A stretch of DNA of 64,000 nucleotides from assembly GCA_020073565.1 (NCBI GenBank), contig JAIQEY010000026.1, positions 21,594 to 85,593 on the forward strand, in the 5' to 3' direction. Positions 7,994 to 16,973 of this stretch are shown piece after piece. The notes under the pieces are model-generated. The model saw nothing but the letters and a program-made list of their open reading frames with translations, searched no databases and was not told the origin of the DNA. Each line of letters opens with the position of its first letter. Position 1 is the stretch's first letter. A program made the translations under genes and the position numbers. Origin of the DNA: Terriglobia bacterium (GTDB lineage Bacteria; Acidobacteriota; Terriglobia; Terriglobales; Acidobacteriaceae).

Positions 7994-10486
7994 ATGCCTA
8001 CTTCAACGCGGAGTACAATCCGGGCCGCCGCGCCCGCAGTCATCGAAAACCACGCACGCGAACGCGTCTTTGCCTTGTTCCGCCAGTGGGGTTACCTGGA
8101 AGCTGAACTGAACCCGCTGGGCCTTCTTCCTCCGCAACCGCATCCGGATCTCGAGATCGACAACGAGTGGGCCCAAGAAGCGCGCCGCATTTACTGCGGC
8201 AGCGTAGGCGTGGAGTTCATGCACATTGTCGACCCGGAGCGGCGCCGCTGGATTCACGAGCGCATCGAGGCTGAACCAGGGCCAGTGGACCAGGAGCGCG
8301 CGCTCGATTTGCTGATGCGCGCCGACCTGTTTGAGCAGACGCTGCAATCGCGGTATCTCGGCACCAAACGCTTCTCGCTCGAAGGCAACACTTCCCTTCT
8401 GCCGGCGGTCGATGAGGTGCTCGACGTGGCCGGTGCTCACGGCGCGGTGGAACTGGTCATGGGCATGAGCCATCGCGGACGCCTGAACGTCATCATCCAC
8501 GTGACCAAGCGCCCGCCCGAGCAGGTGTTTGCCGAGTTTGAAGACGTAGACCCGCGCAGTGTGCTCGGCTCAGGCGACGTGAAGTATCACATCGGCGCAA
8601 CCGGCGAGTACCTAACGAAGAGCGGGGCCAAGATTCACATTCACTTGGCATCGAACCCGAGCCACTTGGAAGCGGTCGATCCAGTAACGGTGGGCCGCAC
8701 GCGGGCCAAGCAGGATCGCGCCGGCGAAGGCGGCAAGGCCAAGTATCTACCGCTCCTGGTCCACGGGGACGCAGCCTTCGCGGGGCAAGGCATCACGGCC
8801 GAAACGCTGAACTATGCCGACCTCGGCGGCTACACCGTCGGCGGCACGATCCACGTCATCGTTAACAACCTGGTCGGATTCACTACCAACGCGCGCGAAG
8901 AGCATTCCTCGCGTTTCTCGGCGCAACTGGCGCGGCGGCAGCCGATTCCGATTTTTCACGTCAACGGCGAAGACGTGGATGCCGTCCTGCGCATCATGCG
9001 CATGGCGACCGAATACCGCTACACCTTCGGGACCGACGTGGTCGTCGACCTGATCGGCTACCGGCGGCACGGGCACAGCGAAGTCGATGATCCCACCGTC
9101 ACGCAGCCGCTGATGTACAAGGCGATCAAGGAGCATCCCCCGCTGTGGGAGATTTACGCGAAGAAAATCGGCGTCGAAAACACCGCGGAGCGAGTCGCTG
9201 CAATCAAGAAAGCGTTCGAAACGGCGCAGAAGAACGCCGCCCTCATTACCAAGAAGCCGCTGCTACGCGAACTCCCAAAATACTGGGACAACTACTTTGG
9301 AGGCCGATACCACGCGCAGTATGAAGTCCCGACCGGCGTGCCGCCAGAGGCGCTAGTGGAATTGACCGGGCGGCTGACTACCTATCCCGAGGGCTTCCAC
9401 ATCCATCCCAAGGTTAAGAAGTTGCTCGAGCAGCGGGTAGAGATGGGCACCGGGAAGAAGCCGCTCGATTACGGCATGGCCGAGGCTTTGGCGTTCGCCA
9501 GTCTCGTGAAACAAGGGATTCCTGTGCGCCTGAGCGGTCAGGACTCCCGGCGCGCCACCTTCAACCAGCGCCATTCGGTGCTGATTGATACCGAGGACGA
9601 ATCGGAGTATGTCCCGCTGCGCAACATCGCTCCCAACCAGGCGGCGTGCGACATCTACAACTCGACTCTTTCCGAAGCCGCGGTCATGGGATTCGAGTAC
9701 GGCTACAGCCGCGACTATCCGGAAGCGCTGGTATTGTGGGAAGCGCAGTTCGGCGATTTCGCCAACGTTGCACAAGCGGTGATCGATCAGTTTGTGGCCG
9801 CGGGCGAGGACAAGTGGGGACTACTCTCCGGCCTGGTGCTGTTGCTGCCGCATGGCTATGAAGGACAGGGGCCCGAGCACTCCAGCGCCCGCGTCGAACG
9901 GTTTCTGCAACTGGCGGCGCGCGACAATATCCAGATCTGCCAGCCCTCGAACGCGGGACAGTATTTCCACCTCCTGCGGCGGCAGGCGCTGCGCAAATGG
10001 AGGAAGCCGCTGGTCGTGTTTACCCCCAAGAGCATGCTGCGGCATCCCGATGCGCTCTCACCGCTCGAAGATCTCACGCACCAGCGCTTCCTCCCGGTCA
10101 TCCCGGATGCGGAGACCAGAGATACCAAGCGCATTCTGATCTGCACCGGAAAGATCGGGCACGAACTGCGCATGGAGCGCAAGAAGCGTAACGACACGAG
10201 CACGGCGATTGTGTTCCTGGAGCAGATGTACCCCTTCCCTGAGGCGGAACTAGCGGCGGAACTGGATCGTCACAACACGGCTCGCGACATCGTATGGGTG
10301 CAGGAAGAGCCATCGAATATGGGGCCGCTGTTCTATATGCTGCCGCGCTTGCGGCGCATCGCGCATGAGCGTCCTGTGCTGTCGGTAAAGCGATCAGGAA
10401 GCCCGAGTCCGGCGACGGGGTCGGCCAAGGCGCACGAGGTCGAGCAAAAGACGTTGTTGACGCTGGCGTTCACCACCCAGGGGTAA
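7994..10486 (+). CDS. sucA: 2-oxoglutarate dehydrogenase E1 component
   Basis: 830-aa thiamine-diphosphate enzyme that decarboxylates 2-oxoglutarate in the TCA cycle and passes the succinyl group to E2 (SucB). Motifs are MGMSHRGRLNV, HLASNPSHLEAVDPV, HGDAAFAGQG (ThDP loop), LIGYRRHGHSEVDDP, and the C-terminal HPDALSPLEDL and WVQEEPSNMGP. The open frame extends to 7856, but ATG 7994 precedes the conserved N terminus. At 830 aa it is about 100 residues shorter than the E. coli enzyme, mainly at the N terminus. No E2 or E3 gene is adjacent. A strong terminator follows. Confidence 0.93.
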   Translation: MPTSTRSTIRAAAPAVIENHARERVFALFRQWGYLEAELNPLGLLPPQPHPDLEIDNEWAQEARRIYCGSVGVEFMHIVDPERRRWIHERIEAEPGPVDQERALDLLMRADLFEQTLQSRYLGTKRFSLEGNTSLLPAVDEVLDVAGAHGAVELVMGMSHRGRLNVIIHVTKRPPEQVFAEFEDVDPRSVLGSGDVKYHIGATGEYLTKSGAKIHIHLASNPSHLEAVDPVTVGRTRAKQDRAGEGGKAKYLPLLVHGDAAFAGQGITAETLNYADLGGYTVGGTIHVIVNNLVGFTTNAREEHSSRFSAQLARRQPIPIFHVNGEDVDAVLRIMRMATEYRYTFGTDVVVDLIGYRRHGHSEVDDPTVTQPLMYKAIKEHPPLWEIYAKKIGVENTAERVAAIKKAFETAQKNAALITKKPLLRELPKYWDNYFGGRYHAQYEVPTGVPPEALVELTGRLTTYPEGFHIHPKVKKLLEQRVEMGTGKKPLDYGMAEALAFASLVKQGIPVRLSGQDSRRATFNQRHSVLIDTEDESEYVPLRNIAPNQAACDIYNSTLSEAAVMGFEYGYSRDYPEALVLWEAQFGDFANVAQAVIDQFVAAGEDKWGLLSGLVLLLPHGYEGQGPEHSSARVERFLQLAARDNIQICQPSNAGQYFHLLRRQALRKWRKPLVVFTPKSMLRHPDALSPLEDLTHQRFLPVIPDAETRDTKRILICTGKIGHELRMERKKRNDTSTAIVFLEQMYPFPEAELAAELDRHNTARDIVWVQEEPSNMGPLFYMLPRLRRIAHERPVLSVKRSGSPSPATGSAKAHEVEQKTLLTLAFTTQG

Positions 10487-10510
10487 TTGCTGGAACGACG
10501 ATGACAAGCA

Positions 10511-10540
10511 AAAAGCCCAGGATCGCTCCTGGGCTTTCTT
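10511..10540 (+). terminator. Rho-independent terminator after sucA
   Basis: A perfect 10-bp stem, AAGCCCAGGA paired with TCCTGGGCTT with loop TCGC, is preceded by A's and followed by a short T-rich tract (TTTCTT). It lies 25 bp after the sucA stop. Because the A and T flanks are symmetric it could also serve the convergent minus-strand gene ending at 10562. Confidence 0.85.
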
Positions 10541-10561
10541 GATTCGAAAATGACAATTCTC

Positions 10562-10816
10562 TTAAGGCCAGCGCTTGGCAGCATCTTCCCAGCCTGCCGC
10601 GCGTGCCGGCGGAGTGGGCGTCGCGGCCACAACCGGTGGAGGAATCCGGATCGGCTGTTGGGGCGGGGTGGCCGTTAGGGTTGGTTTCGATGTCTCGGTC
10701 ATGCCCTCTTTCTCTTCGGAGAGTAAGGGCGCGGCGACCCGCAATGCTTCCACCTCTTTTTCCAACCTTGTCAGTTCGAGTTCTTTCTGTCTCAAAACTT
10801 CATACACATTCTTCAT
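10562..10816 (-). CDS. Small coiled-coil protein with Pro/Thr-rich tail
   Basis: 84-aa protein. Residues ~1-35 (MKNVYEVLRQKELELTRLEK and the following EVEALRVA) form a strongly heptad-patterned coiled coil. The rest is Pro/Thr-rich and ends with a short GWEDAAKRW segment. The start is taken as ATG 10816, with AGG 8 nt upstream, rather than the GTG at 10825. I recognise this as resembling a small conserved acidobacterial protein but know no function. It lies alone between sucA (convergent) and the GAF protein gene. Confidence 0.65.
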   Translation of the reverse strand: MKNVYEVLRQKELELTRLEKEVEALRVAAPLLSEEKEGMTETSKPTLTATPPQQPIRIPPPVVAATPTPPARAAGWEDAAKRWP

Positions 10817-10915
10817 GCTAGGCACCTGTGGTCAAACAACGAGCGGATAAGCGCAATGTATGGTCCCAACCGCCGTTTTGTCAAGAAAAACACGAAATCG
10901 CGAGTTCACCCTCCA

Positions 10916-12028
10916 CTACCGAAAAACAACAATCGCCACCAGGATGCCGAGAAGCAGGACCACGATCGCCAGTAGATTCACATGGTTCCCGAGCCATGAC
11001 TCGTCCGGCGGCGCCGGGACGTCCAGGAACGATGGCACAGATTCCACCGCGGCGGGTTCCGGCGCGGCGGATCGCTTGCCCTCCTTCTTCTCGCAATCCA
11101 GGCAGTAGCTTCTTCCTTCCGACACCGGGAACCCGCATGCCACACACTTCCGGACGCGCCGCATAGCCTCCGGCACTGGAGCCGCTTGCTCTGTGGCCGA
11201 CGGGCCCTCCATCAGGTCGGCAGCCATCGATTCGTAGCCCATCGGCTTGCCTAATGGAACGGTTGCGGTCTCAACCGTTTCTCCAATCGGCACCTGGCCA
11301 GGTCTCTGATCCGGTCTCTGATCCGGTTTCTGATCCTTCTTGGGGCCAATCTCCTGCTCCACACCGGCTTCTTCCACAGCCGCAATTGCCGCGGGAGCCT
11401 CCCCCGTCTCTGCGCGCGGCTCAGTTGGTGCCACGCTCTGATCCCCAACGCCGGCACCCACAAATCCGGCCAACGCGCCCGGACCGGCCTCCGCCAGATC
11501 CAGCGCTGTCAACGTCAGATCCGCCATGCGCTCCAGGGCGCTCAGATCACGCTCCTCGAAGGCATAGGCGTGATCGGAGAAAAGTTCGAACAGCCCGCGA
11601 ATCTCGCCGTTTGGTCGCAGCAGGGGCATCACCACAATCGACGCAATCCCCATCTGGCGGCAAGTCTCCAGATTCACGCGCGGATCAAGCTCCGCGTTGT
11701 CACAGCGCAAGAGCTGCTGACGGGCAATACTCTCGCCGGTCAGTCCCGACCGCACCTGCAGCCGCGCTCCCACCGGAGGCGCGGACGTCCCCGCACTCGC
11801 CCGGCAAACCATCTCGTGACCGCTCGGCAGCGCCAACGCAGCTCCCGTTGCGCCCGTGATGTACTGGGCGCGCTCCACCAGCAACTGCAGCGCAGCCTCC
11901 AGTTCCTGCTCTCCGAGAGATTGCCCTCCGTTGGAATTGCCGTTGGAACCCGCGGGCCCAGCCGGAGTTGTACTCTCCCCCGCCTTTTCGGCAGGGACTG
12001 GAGTTTCGGGTTGAGCAGATCCGCGCAT
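10916..12028 (-). CDS. Tail-anchored GAF-domain protein with zinc ribbon
   Basis: About 370 aa. A GAF domain spans residues ~35-180 (ALQLLVERAQYITGATGAAL, LRCDNAELDPRVNLETCRQM, PNGEIRGLFELFSDHAYAF). A disordered acidic/proline linker contains a DQKPDQRPDQRPGQ repeat. A CxxC...CxxC zinc ribbon (CVACGFPVSEGRSYCLDC) and a single C-terminal membrane helix (LLAIVVLLLGILVAIVVF) follow. It is therefore probably inserted by its tail with the GAF domain cytoplasmic. The start is uncertain: ATG 12028, or GTG codons a few residues upstream behind GGGAGGGG. It follows phoU on the same strand (111 bp) and might sense a small ligand or redox state. Confidence 0.75.
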   Translation of the reverse strand: MRGSAQPETPVPAEKAGESTTPAGPAGSNGNSNGGQSLGEQELEAALQLLVERAQYITGATGAALALPSGHEMVCRASAGTSAPPVGARLQVRSGLTGESIARQQLLRCDNAELDPRVNLETCRQMGIASIVVMPLLRPNGEIRGLFELFSDHAYAFEERDLSALERMADLTLTALDLAEAGPGALAGFVGAGVGDQSVAPTEPRAETGEAPAAIAAVEEAGVEQEIGPKKDQKPDQRPDQRPGQVPIGETVETATVPLGKPMGYESMAADLMEGPSATEQAAPVPEAMRRVRKCVACGFPVSEGRSYCLDCEKKEGKRSAAPEPAAVESVPSFLDVPAPPDESWLGNHVNLLAIVVLLLGILVAIVVFR

Positions 12029-12138
12029 GTGGGAACACACCACCCCTCCCGTGTAGCGAGTGCAGGGTGGCGAAAAAAAGCCTGATCCGAGTCTCGCCTT
12101 CAAGACTTCGGCTGTCAAGCCGGCAGGAATGGAGGGGG

Positions 12139-12864
12139 CTACTTCGGCTGATCGCCCTTGTGCCGCAGCCAATCGATGAACATCTGCTCAATCGGCTTGT
12201 CGTACGACATCAGCAGGTGCCGGACGCTGTGTCCGCTGACAAAGTGGCAGACTTCTTCCGCCAGGTTCTTGGCGTGATCGCCCGCGCGCTCGAGCGATTG
12301 GGTCATGAAGATCACTTGCAGGCTGGCATGATGCGCGATATTTTCCGGATTCTCGATGTGCCGCAGGAAAATCAGGTTCCGCAGCCGGTCCATTTCGGCA
12401 TCGGCCCGCAGCACGTCGATCGCTTTCTTCACATCCCGTCGCGAGAACGAATGCGCCACGTCGGAGAGCATTTTTTCAAGAATGGTCGCCATCTGGGTCA
12501 GGTCCCGCGTATCCTGCGAGTCGAGACGGGCCCCTGCCGCCTGCGCGCTGGTCGCGAAACTCAACAGCAGGTCGCCGATTCGTTCCAGGCCGATCACCAC
12601 CTTCATGCATGCCAGCAACTGGCGCGTTTCGGCCTCGGGCACCCGGGTGATGGTTGCGGTGACGCCGGAATCCACTTCCAGGTCGATGGCGTCGAGTTCT
12701 TTCTCATATTTCCGAATGGCGTTCAGGTGGGACATCGATCCCGTGGCAATTCCCTCCGCCGCGATGGCCGCCGCTTCCCGCGCCAACTCGCAGGCTTCCA
12801 CCGTTCTCTTCACCAGGTCGGAGTAGGAGGGGTCCGGAGCGGGAATCTTTACGGCCGTGCTCAT
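12139..12864 (-). CDS. phoU: Phosphate transport system regulatory protein PhoU
   Basis: 241-aa PhoU, two three-helix bundles. Metal-binding motifs of the ExxxD type occur in CMKVVIGLERIGDLLLS and QSLERAGDHAKNLAEEVC. PhoU links the Pst phosphate transporter to the PhoR kinase and dampens PhoB activation when phosphate is plentiful. ATG 12864 (MSTAVKIP), with AAGGAAG upstream, is chosen over the longer frame. It follows phoR in the same orientation (126 bp gap). No pst genes are in the window. Confidence 0.93.
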   Translation of the reverse strand: MSTAVKIPAPDPSYSDLVKRTVEACELAREAAAIAAEGIATGSMSHLNAIRKYEKELDAIDLEVDSGVTATITRVPEAETRQLLACMKVVIGLERIGDLLLSFATSAQAAGARLDSQDTRDLTQMATILEKMLSDVAHSFSRRDVKKAIDVLRADAEMDRLRNLIFLRHIENPENIAHHASLQVIFMTQSLERAGDHAKNLAEEVCHFVSGHSVRHLLMSYDKPIEQMFIDWLRHKGDQPK

Positions 12865-12990
12865 ACACGCAACTTCCTTTGGGTGCTCAAGACCGCTCCC
12901 ATGAGCGATGGAGCAAAGGTACAAATTGCACACCAACCTAGCTTAAGAATAACCCCTTCGACCGGCGAACGGGTTAAAGCGCCATGAATT

Positions 12991-14751
12991 TTACATTTTC
13001 TTAGGTTCGCCCACGCTTCGGGACGAGGCCGGTCCGGGCGCCAATGGCAGCGTAAACACAAAAGCCGAGCCGTGGTTCAGTTCACTTTCTGCCCGGATTG
13101 TCCCCGCATGCGCCAGAACAATATGCTTGGCGATGGCCAGCCCCAGCCCAGTCCCGCCCGATTCCCGCGAGCGCGCCTTATCCACGCGGTAGAACCGCTC
13201 GAAAAGCCTCGGCAGGTGTTCGGAAGAAATTCCTGGACCAAAGTCCTTCACGTAAAACTCGATGCCGCCCGCAACCTCCCGCGCTCCCAGAACCACACGC
13301 TTCCCCACCGCCGCGTACTTCAGCGCATTCTCAATCAGGTTCGCAAAAACCTGGTGGATCGCTTCCCGGTCGGCTTTGACGCGCTTGCCCGCCACCCCGT
13401 TCTCCTTCTGCAGATCCACCTCATAGGATCGCGCCACCTCGTGGAAGCTTTCGAAGGCATCCTCCAGCAGTTCCTCGGCACTGACTTCCTGGGTATCGAA
13501 GCGCTGCTCGCCTGATTCCACCCGGGCCAGGGTCAGCAGGTCCTCGGTCAGGCGTGCCATGCGGGCCGCGTTCTTGCGAATAATTTCCAGAAAGTCGCGG
13601 ACATGGTTGCTTTCTCCCGGCGGCTGGTCCAGCAGGGTCTCGGTATATCCCTGAATGGAGGTCAGCGGCGTCCGCAGTTCGTGCGAAACGTTGGCGATGA
13701 AGTCCCGCCGCGTCTTCTCCATGCGCTCGGTCTCAGTGAGGTCGCGCAACACCGCAACCGCTCCCCCTCCCGGCATGGGCGCTGCTGTCACATCAAATGT
13801 CCGCCCGGGTGTGATCGTGTTCGAGCGTGCGGAGATCACGACCTGCTCATGCGCGGCGCGCTGAACCGCGGCCAGAAAATCAGGATCTCGGACGTTATCC
13901 ACCAGGGGCACATTCAGGCGCGGAGCATGCCGCAGGAGCCGGTCCATGCGGCGATTCGCCCATTGCACCCGTCCATCCGCGCCCACCGCGATCACCGCGT
14001 CCTGCATGCTGTTGAGCAGCGTTTCCAACTCGCGCTGGCTCGTCTGCACCCGGGCGAAATTCTCTTCCACGCCGCGCGCGGTCTTATCCAGCGCGGCCGC
14101 CACCTTTCCGATTTCATCCCGGGAAGTCGACGCGATTCTCGCCGTCAGGTCCCCAGCCGCCAGATGCTCGGCAAACGCCACAATCCGCCGCAGACGGCGC
14201 GCGACGTACTGAGAGGCGGCCGCCGCCACGATGACCGCGAACACGAACGCCGTCAGCGATCCCCAGAACAGGGCCTTCGCGAGTTGACCATTCCCGGCTT
14301 CGACCTCCGACAATGGATACGCCAGCCGCACCGCACCTCCGGAAACCGGCGCCGCCACATACAGGAAGGGAATACCCAGGGTTTGACTCTTGCGCTCATC
14401 CACGCCCACCTGCCCGCCCAGCGCGGCCATGAACTCCTTGCGCCGCGCATGGTTTTCCATCGTGCTGGGATCGGCTTCCGAATCGGCCAGCACCTTGCCG
14501 GTGGGATCAATCACGGTGGCCCGGGCCCCCGCCGCCTGTCCCTCCTGCGCCGTAACATCCGCCAGGGAGTGCTGCCGGTCCGCCTCCACGCGGTAGGCAA
14601 ACAGTAGCGTTTTCTGCCGGAGATTACGCTCGATCTGGTCGTGCAGCGTCTGTTCCCAGACCTTGTGCACCGTGATCCGCAACGTGATCCCGGTGACCCC
14701 AATCACCAGCAGGAAGACCAGCATCAGTTTGAGGAAGATGCGGCTTCTCAA
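12991..14751 (-). CDS. phoR: PAS-domain sensor histidine kinase, PhoR type
   Basis: 586 aa. TM1 is at residues ~9-29, followed by an extracytoplasmic domain of ~130 residues and TM2 at ~170-190. HAMP is at ~190-240, PAS at ~250-345 (LLNSMQDAVIAVGADGRVQW), HisKA contains FIANVSHELRTPLTSIQGY with the phospho-His, and HATPase_c has NLIENALKYA and GTGLGLAIAKHIV. The 4-bp ATGA overlap with the response-regulator gene indicates one transcription unit. Orthodox PhoR proteins have little periplasmic domain; this one has a sizeable one, so it may sense a signal directly as well as through PhoU. Confidence 0.92.
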   Translation of the reverse strand: MRSRIFLKLMLVFLLVIGVTGITLRITVHKVWEQTLHDQIERNLRQKTLLFAYRVEADRQHSLADVTAQEGQAAGARATVIDPTGKVLADSEADPSTMENHARRKEFMAALGGQVGVDERKSQTLGIPFLYVAAPVSGGAVRLAYPLSEVEAGNGQLAKALFWGSLTAFVFAVIVAAAASQYVARRLRRIVAFAEHLAAGDLTARIASTSRDEIGKVAAALDKTARGVEENFARVQTSQRELETLLNSMQDAVIAVGADGRVQWANRRMDRLLRHAPRLNVPLVDNVRDPDFLAAVQRAAHEQVVISARSNTITPGRTFDVTAAPMPGGGAVAVLRDLTETERMEKTRRDFIANVSHELRTPLTSIQGYTETLLDQPPGESNHVRDFLEIIRKNAARMARLTEDLLTLARVESGEQRFDTQEVSAEELLEDAFESFHEVARSYEVDLQKENGVAGKRVKADREAIHQVFANLIENALKYAAVGKRVVLGAREVAGGIEFYVKDFGPGISSEHLPRLFERFYRVDKARSRESGGTGLGLAIAKHIVLAHAGTIRAESELNHGSAFVFTLPLAPGPASSRSVGEPKKM

Positions 14752-15449
14752 CGCGTGACCTCGAAACGGTACCCGGCTCCGCGAACCGTCTTCAAATAAC
14801 GCGGGTTCTCCGGATCAGGTTCGATTTTCTCGCGGATCCGCCGCACGTACACGTCCACCGATCGCGGCGTCACATAGGCGGTATCGCGCCACACCGAATC
14901 GAGCAACTGGTCGCGTGTAAAGACGCGCCCGGTATGCCGCATGAAGTAATCGAGCAGCCGGAACTCGGTAGCCGTAGTCGGCACCGCTTTCCCCCGGACG
15001 GTTAAGGTCATTGCGGCAGGATCGATCTGAATCTCGTCCACCTTGGTGGGCAGAGGCGGCAGCGGCCGCTCAAATCGCCGCATCACCGCTTTCACCCGGG
15101 CCACCAGTTCGCGCGGGCTGAACGGCTTGGGAATGTAATCGTCGGCCCCCAACTCCAGGCCCAGAACGCGATCGGCTTCGCTGCTCTTGGCGGTCAGAAA
15201 AATGACCGGCACCGACGACAGGTACACCGAAGTCCGGATCTGGCGGCACAGTTCGAGTCCATCCTTCCCCGGAACCATGATATCCAGCAGAAACATCGAC
15301 GGACGCTGGCGTTCCGCGTCGAGCATGACCAGGTTGCCGGTCGAATACAACCGGACATTGAAGCTGGCGGCCTCCAGGTGATGGCGCACTAAGCGGGAAA
15401 TATCCGGATCGTCTTCCACAACGAAGATGGTCGGCTTCACGGCGTCCAT
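14748..15449 (-). CDS. phoB: OmpR/PhoB-family response regulator
   Basis: 233 aa. REC domain: acidic pair in VVEDDPDISRL, phospho-acceptor Asp in MFLLDIMVPGKDG, Thr in VIFLTAKSSE and Lys in IPKPFSP. The winged-helix DNA-binding domain ends with RRIREKIEPDPENPRYLKTV and GAGYRFE. ATG 15449 (MDAVKPTIFVVEDD) is used; the frame upstream to 15539 adds residues without family similarity. The phoB-phoR-phoU order supports a phosphate-starvation role. phoB as symbol rests on this context. Confidence 0.87.
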   Translation of the reverse strand: MDAVKPTIFVVEDDPDISRLVRHHLEAASFNVRLYSTGNLVMLDAERQRPSMFLLDIMVPGKDGLELCRQIRTSVYLSSVPVIFLTAKSSEADRVLGLELGADDYIPKPFSPRELVARVKAVMRRFERPLPPLPTKVDEIQIDPAAMTLTVRGKAVPTTATEFRLLDYFMRHTGRVFTRDQLLDSVWRDTAYVTPRSVDVYVRRIREKIEPDPENPRYLKTVRGAGYRFEVTR

Positions 15450-15669
15450 TGTAGCTGGGAAGCGTGTGGATTCGAAATGACGGCGAGCCCACAGATCTTG
15501 GAGCGCCGGCTGGCCCTGTCTCCCGGTTCTCCCCACCACTTACTTCGTCAGGTTACTTCTCGGCGAGACTAACGTAACACTTGAATTAGCGAATGGCGTA
15601 ATCATAGGGTCGTATTCTTCCGATAAATGAGCAAACGCGCACGCTGTGGGTCTTTTCCCGCCGCACGAT

Positions 15670-16617
15670 ATGCTCATAAACCAAAAATTTGCATCGCTTG
15701 CACTATCTCTCGCGCTCTTGGCCGCACCGGCAGCCAGTTCCGACCGCAGCTCGACCTCGGAAGTCGGGTCGCCCGAACTCCGGTCGGAGATGACCATTCG
15801 GAAAACCGTGCAGGAAATTCGTCTCGGATTCCACGTCTCGTCCCAGAATGGGCGCCCCGTTCCAGAATTGCAGCCGGGTCAGATCTCCGTCTATGAGGAC
15901 GGCCACCCGATCACCGGGGTCACGGGCTTTTATGCCGACCAGAACCTCCCCCTCCGCCTCCTGCTCATGATTGACGCCAGCGATTCCATGACCCGCGGTT
16001 TTGCGTCGGAGCGCAAAGCAGCCGCCGACTTTCTCGAAAAAGTGGTTCGCCCGGACGTGGACCAGAGCGCCGTCGTCGCCTTCTCTACCCATGCCTCGAT
16101 CCAACTCGGAGAGAACGCTTCAGTCCCGGAGAAACTGCGTCTGATCGAAGACCTGCATTCCTCCGGCCTGACCGCCCTGTTTGACTCGATCTGCGAAGCG
16201 GCGGCTCGCATCCCCGCGTACGACCACAGTTCGACACTCACGCGCCGCGTGCTGGTGCTGCTCAGCGATGGCGATGACAACTACAGCCGGCATTCGCTCC
16301 GGGACTCGATCGCGGCCGCCCAACAATCCGACGTCGTCATCTATGCCATCGCGCCCCACGACTCAAAACATCCGCAGCCCGGGGACGCGAATCTCGAAGA
16401 ACTCACCGCCGCCACCGGAGGGCGTGTCTTCTACCTCAAAAAGTACGAGCAGTCGCCGGAGGCCTTCGCCCAGATCGAACGCGAGATCCGTTCCGAGTAC
16501 GCCGTCACGTTCCATCCCAAGGGCAATTTGTGCGGCTTTCACAGTGTTCGAGTAGAACCCACGGACAGCAACCTGCGAGCCCGCTCCCGCGAGGGGTTCT
16601 ACGGAGGCTGTTCGTAG
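15670..16617 (+). CDS. VWFA-related protein, acidobacterial type, secreted
   Basis: 315 aa from ATG 15670, chosen because it begins a signal peptide (INQKFASLALSLALLAAPAA). A short beta domain (VSSQNGRPVPELQPGQISVY) precedes a von Willebrand A domain with the MIDAS motif in LMIDASDSM and the later SGLTAL and VLLSDGDDNYS. This architecture corresponds to the 'VWFA-related acidobacterial domain' family, which is abundant in Acidobacteriota and of unknown function. It presumably binds a divalent metal and a protein ligand outside the cytoplasm. It is divergent from phoB, about 220 bp away. Confidence 0.85.
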   Translation: MLINQKFASLALSLALLAAPAASSDRSSTSEVGSPELRSEMTIRKTVQEIRLGFHVSSQNGRPVPELQPGQISVYEDGHPITGVTGFYADQNLPLRLLLMIDASDSMTRGFASERKAAADFLEKVVRPDVDQSAVVAFSTHASIQLGENASVPEKLRLIEDLHSSGLTALFDSICEAAARIPAYDHSSTLTRRVLVLLSDGDDNYSRHSLRDSIAAAQQSDVVIYAIAPHDSKHPQPGDANLEELTAATGGRVFYLKKYEQSPEAFAQIEREIRSEYAVTFHPKGNLCGFHSVRVEPTDSNLRARSREGFYGGCS

Positions 16618-16973
16618 TAAGAGTTGATTCGCTCGTAGTTCGGAGTTCGCGCTAGCCTCCCCCCAAGGCGCAAGTAGTCGCGAACTCCGGACCGCGAAAC
16701 GCAGCCTGCCTAACTAGGAAGAGGTCAGGAAAGTCCCGGACGAGTTCGTGTCATAGCCGCGTCTCTGAACCTGTTTGGCTCCGGATATCGTGATAGGGGG
16801 AAGGCAACAGGTCCCGGAGGGACCGCTGAGAATAGTCCGCCAGCTCACTGGCGGGATTGCTACCGGGACAAACATGCGGGTGCCGGAGGCACGACTGATA
16901 TGTCTCTGCGCAGTCTCAACGTTCAGGCGTCCCTAGGAAGGGCCGAGTTCTCACTTCGTGTTCTGGCTCCCGA
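16618..16973. other. Convergent intergenic region with hairpin and repeat fragment
   Basis: 356 bp between the convergent VWA gene and tsaD. It holds an inverted repeat with an 11-bp stem (CGGAGTTCGCG at 16641-16651 and CGCGAACTCCG at 16679-16689). A fragment at about 16815-16860 with TCCCGGAGGGACCGCTGAGA resembles modules of the dispersed repeat seen at 36571 and 54895. The part around 16720-16800 (AGGTCAGGAAAGTCCCGGAC) superficially recalls the RNase P core but lacks its other conserved parts. I see no coding capacity. Confidence 0.5.

Noticed and set aside
16690..16970. RNase P RNA
   Set aside because: AGGAAAGTCC-like text occurs, but the remaining conserved core segments and pairing are absent; repeats explain part of the region.
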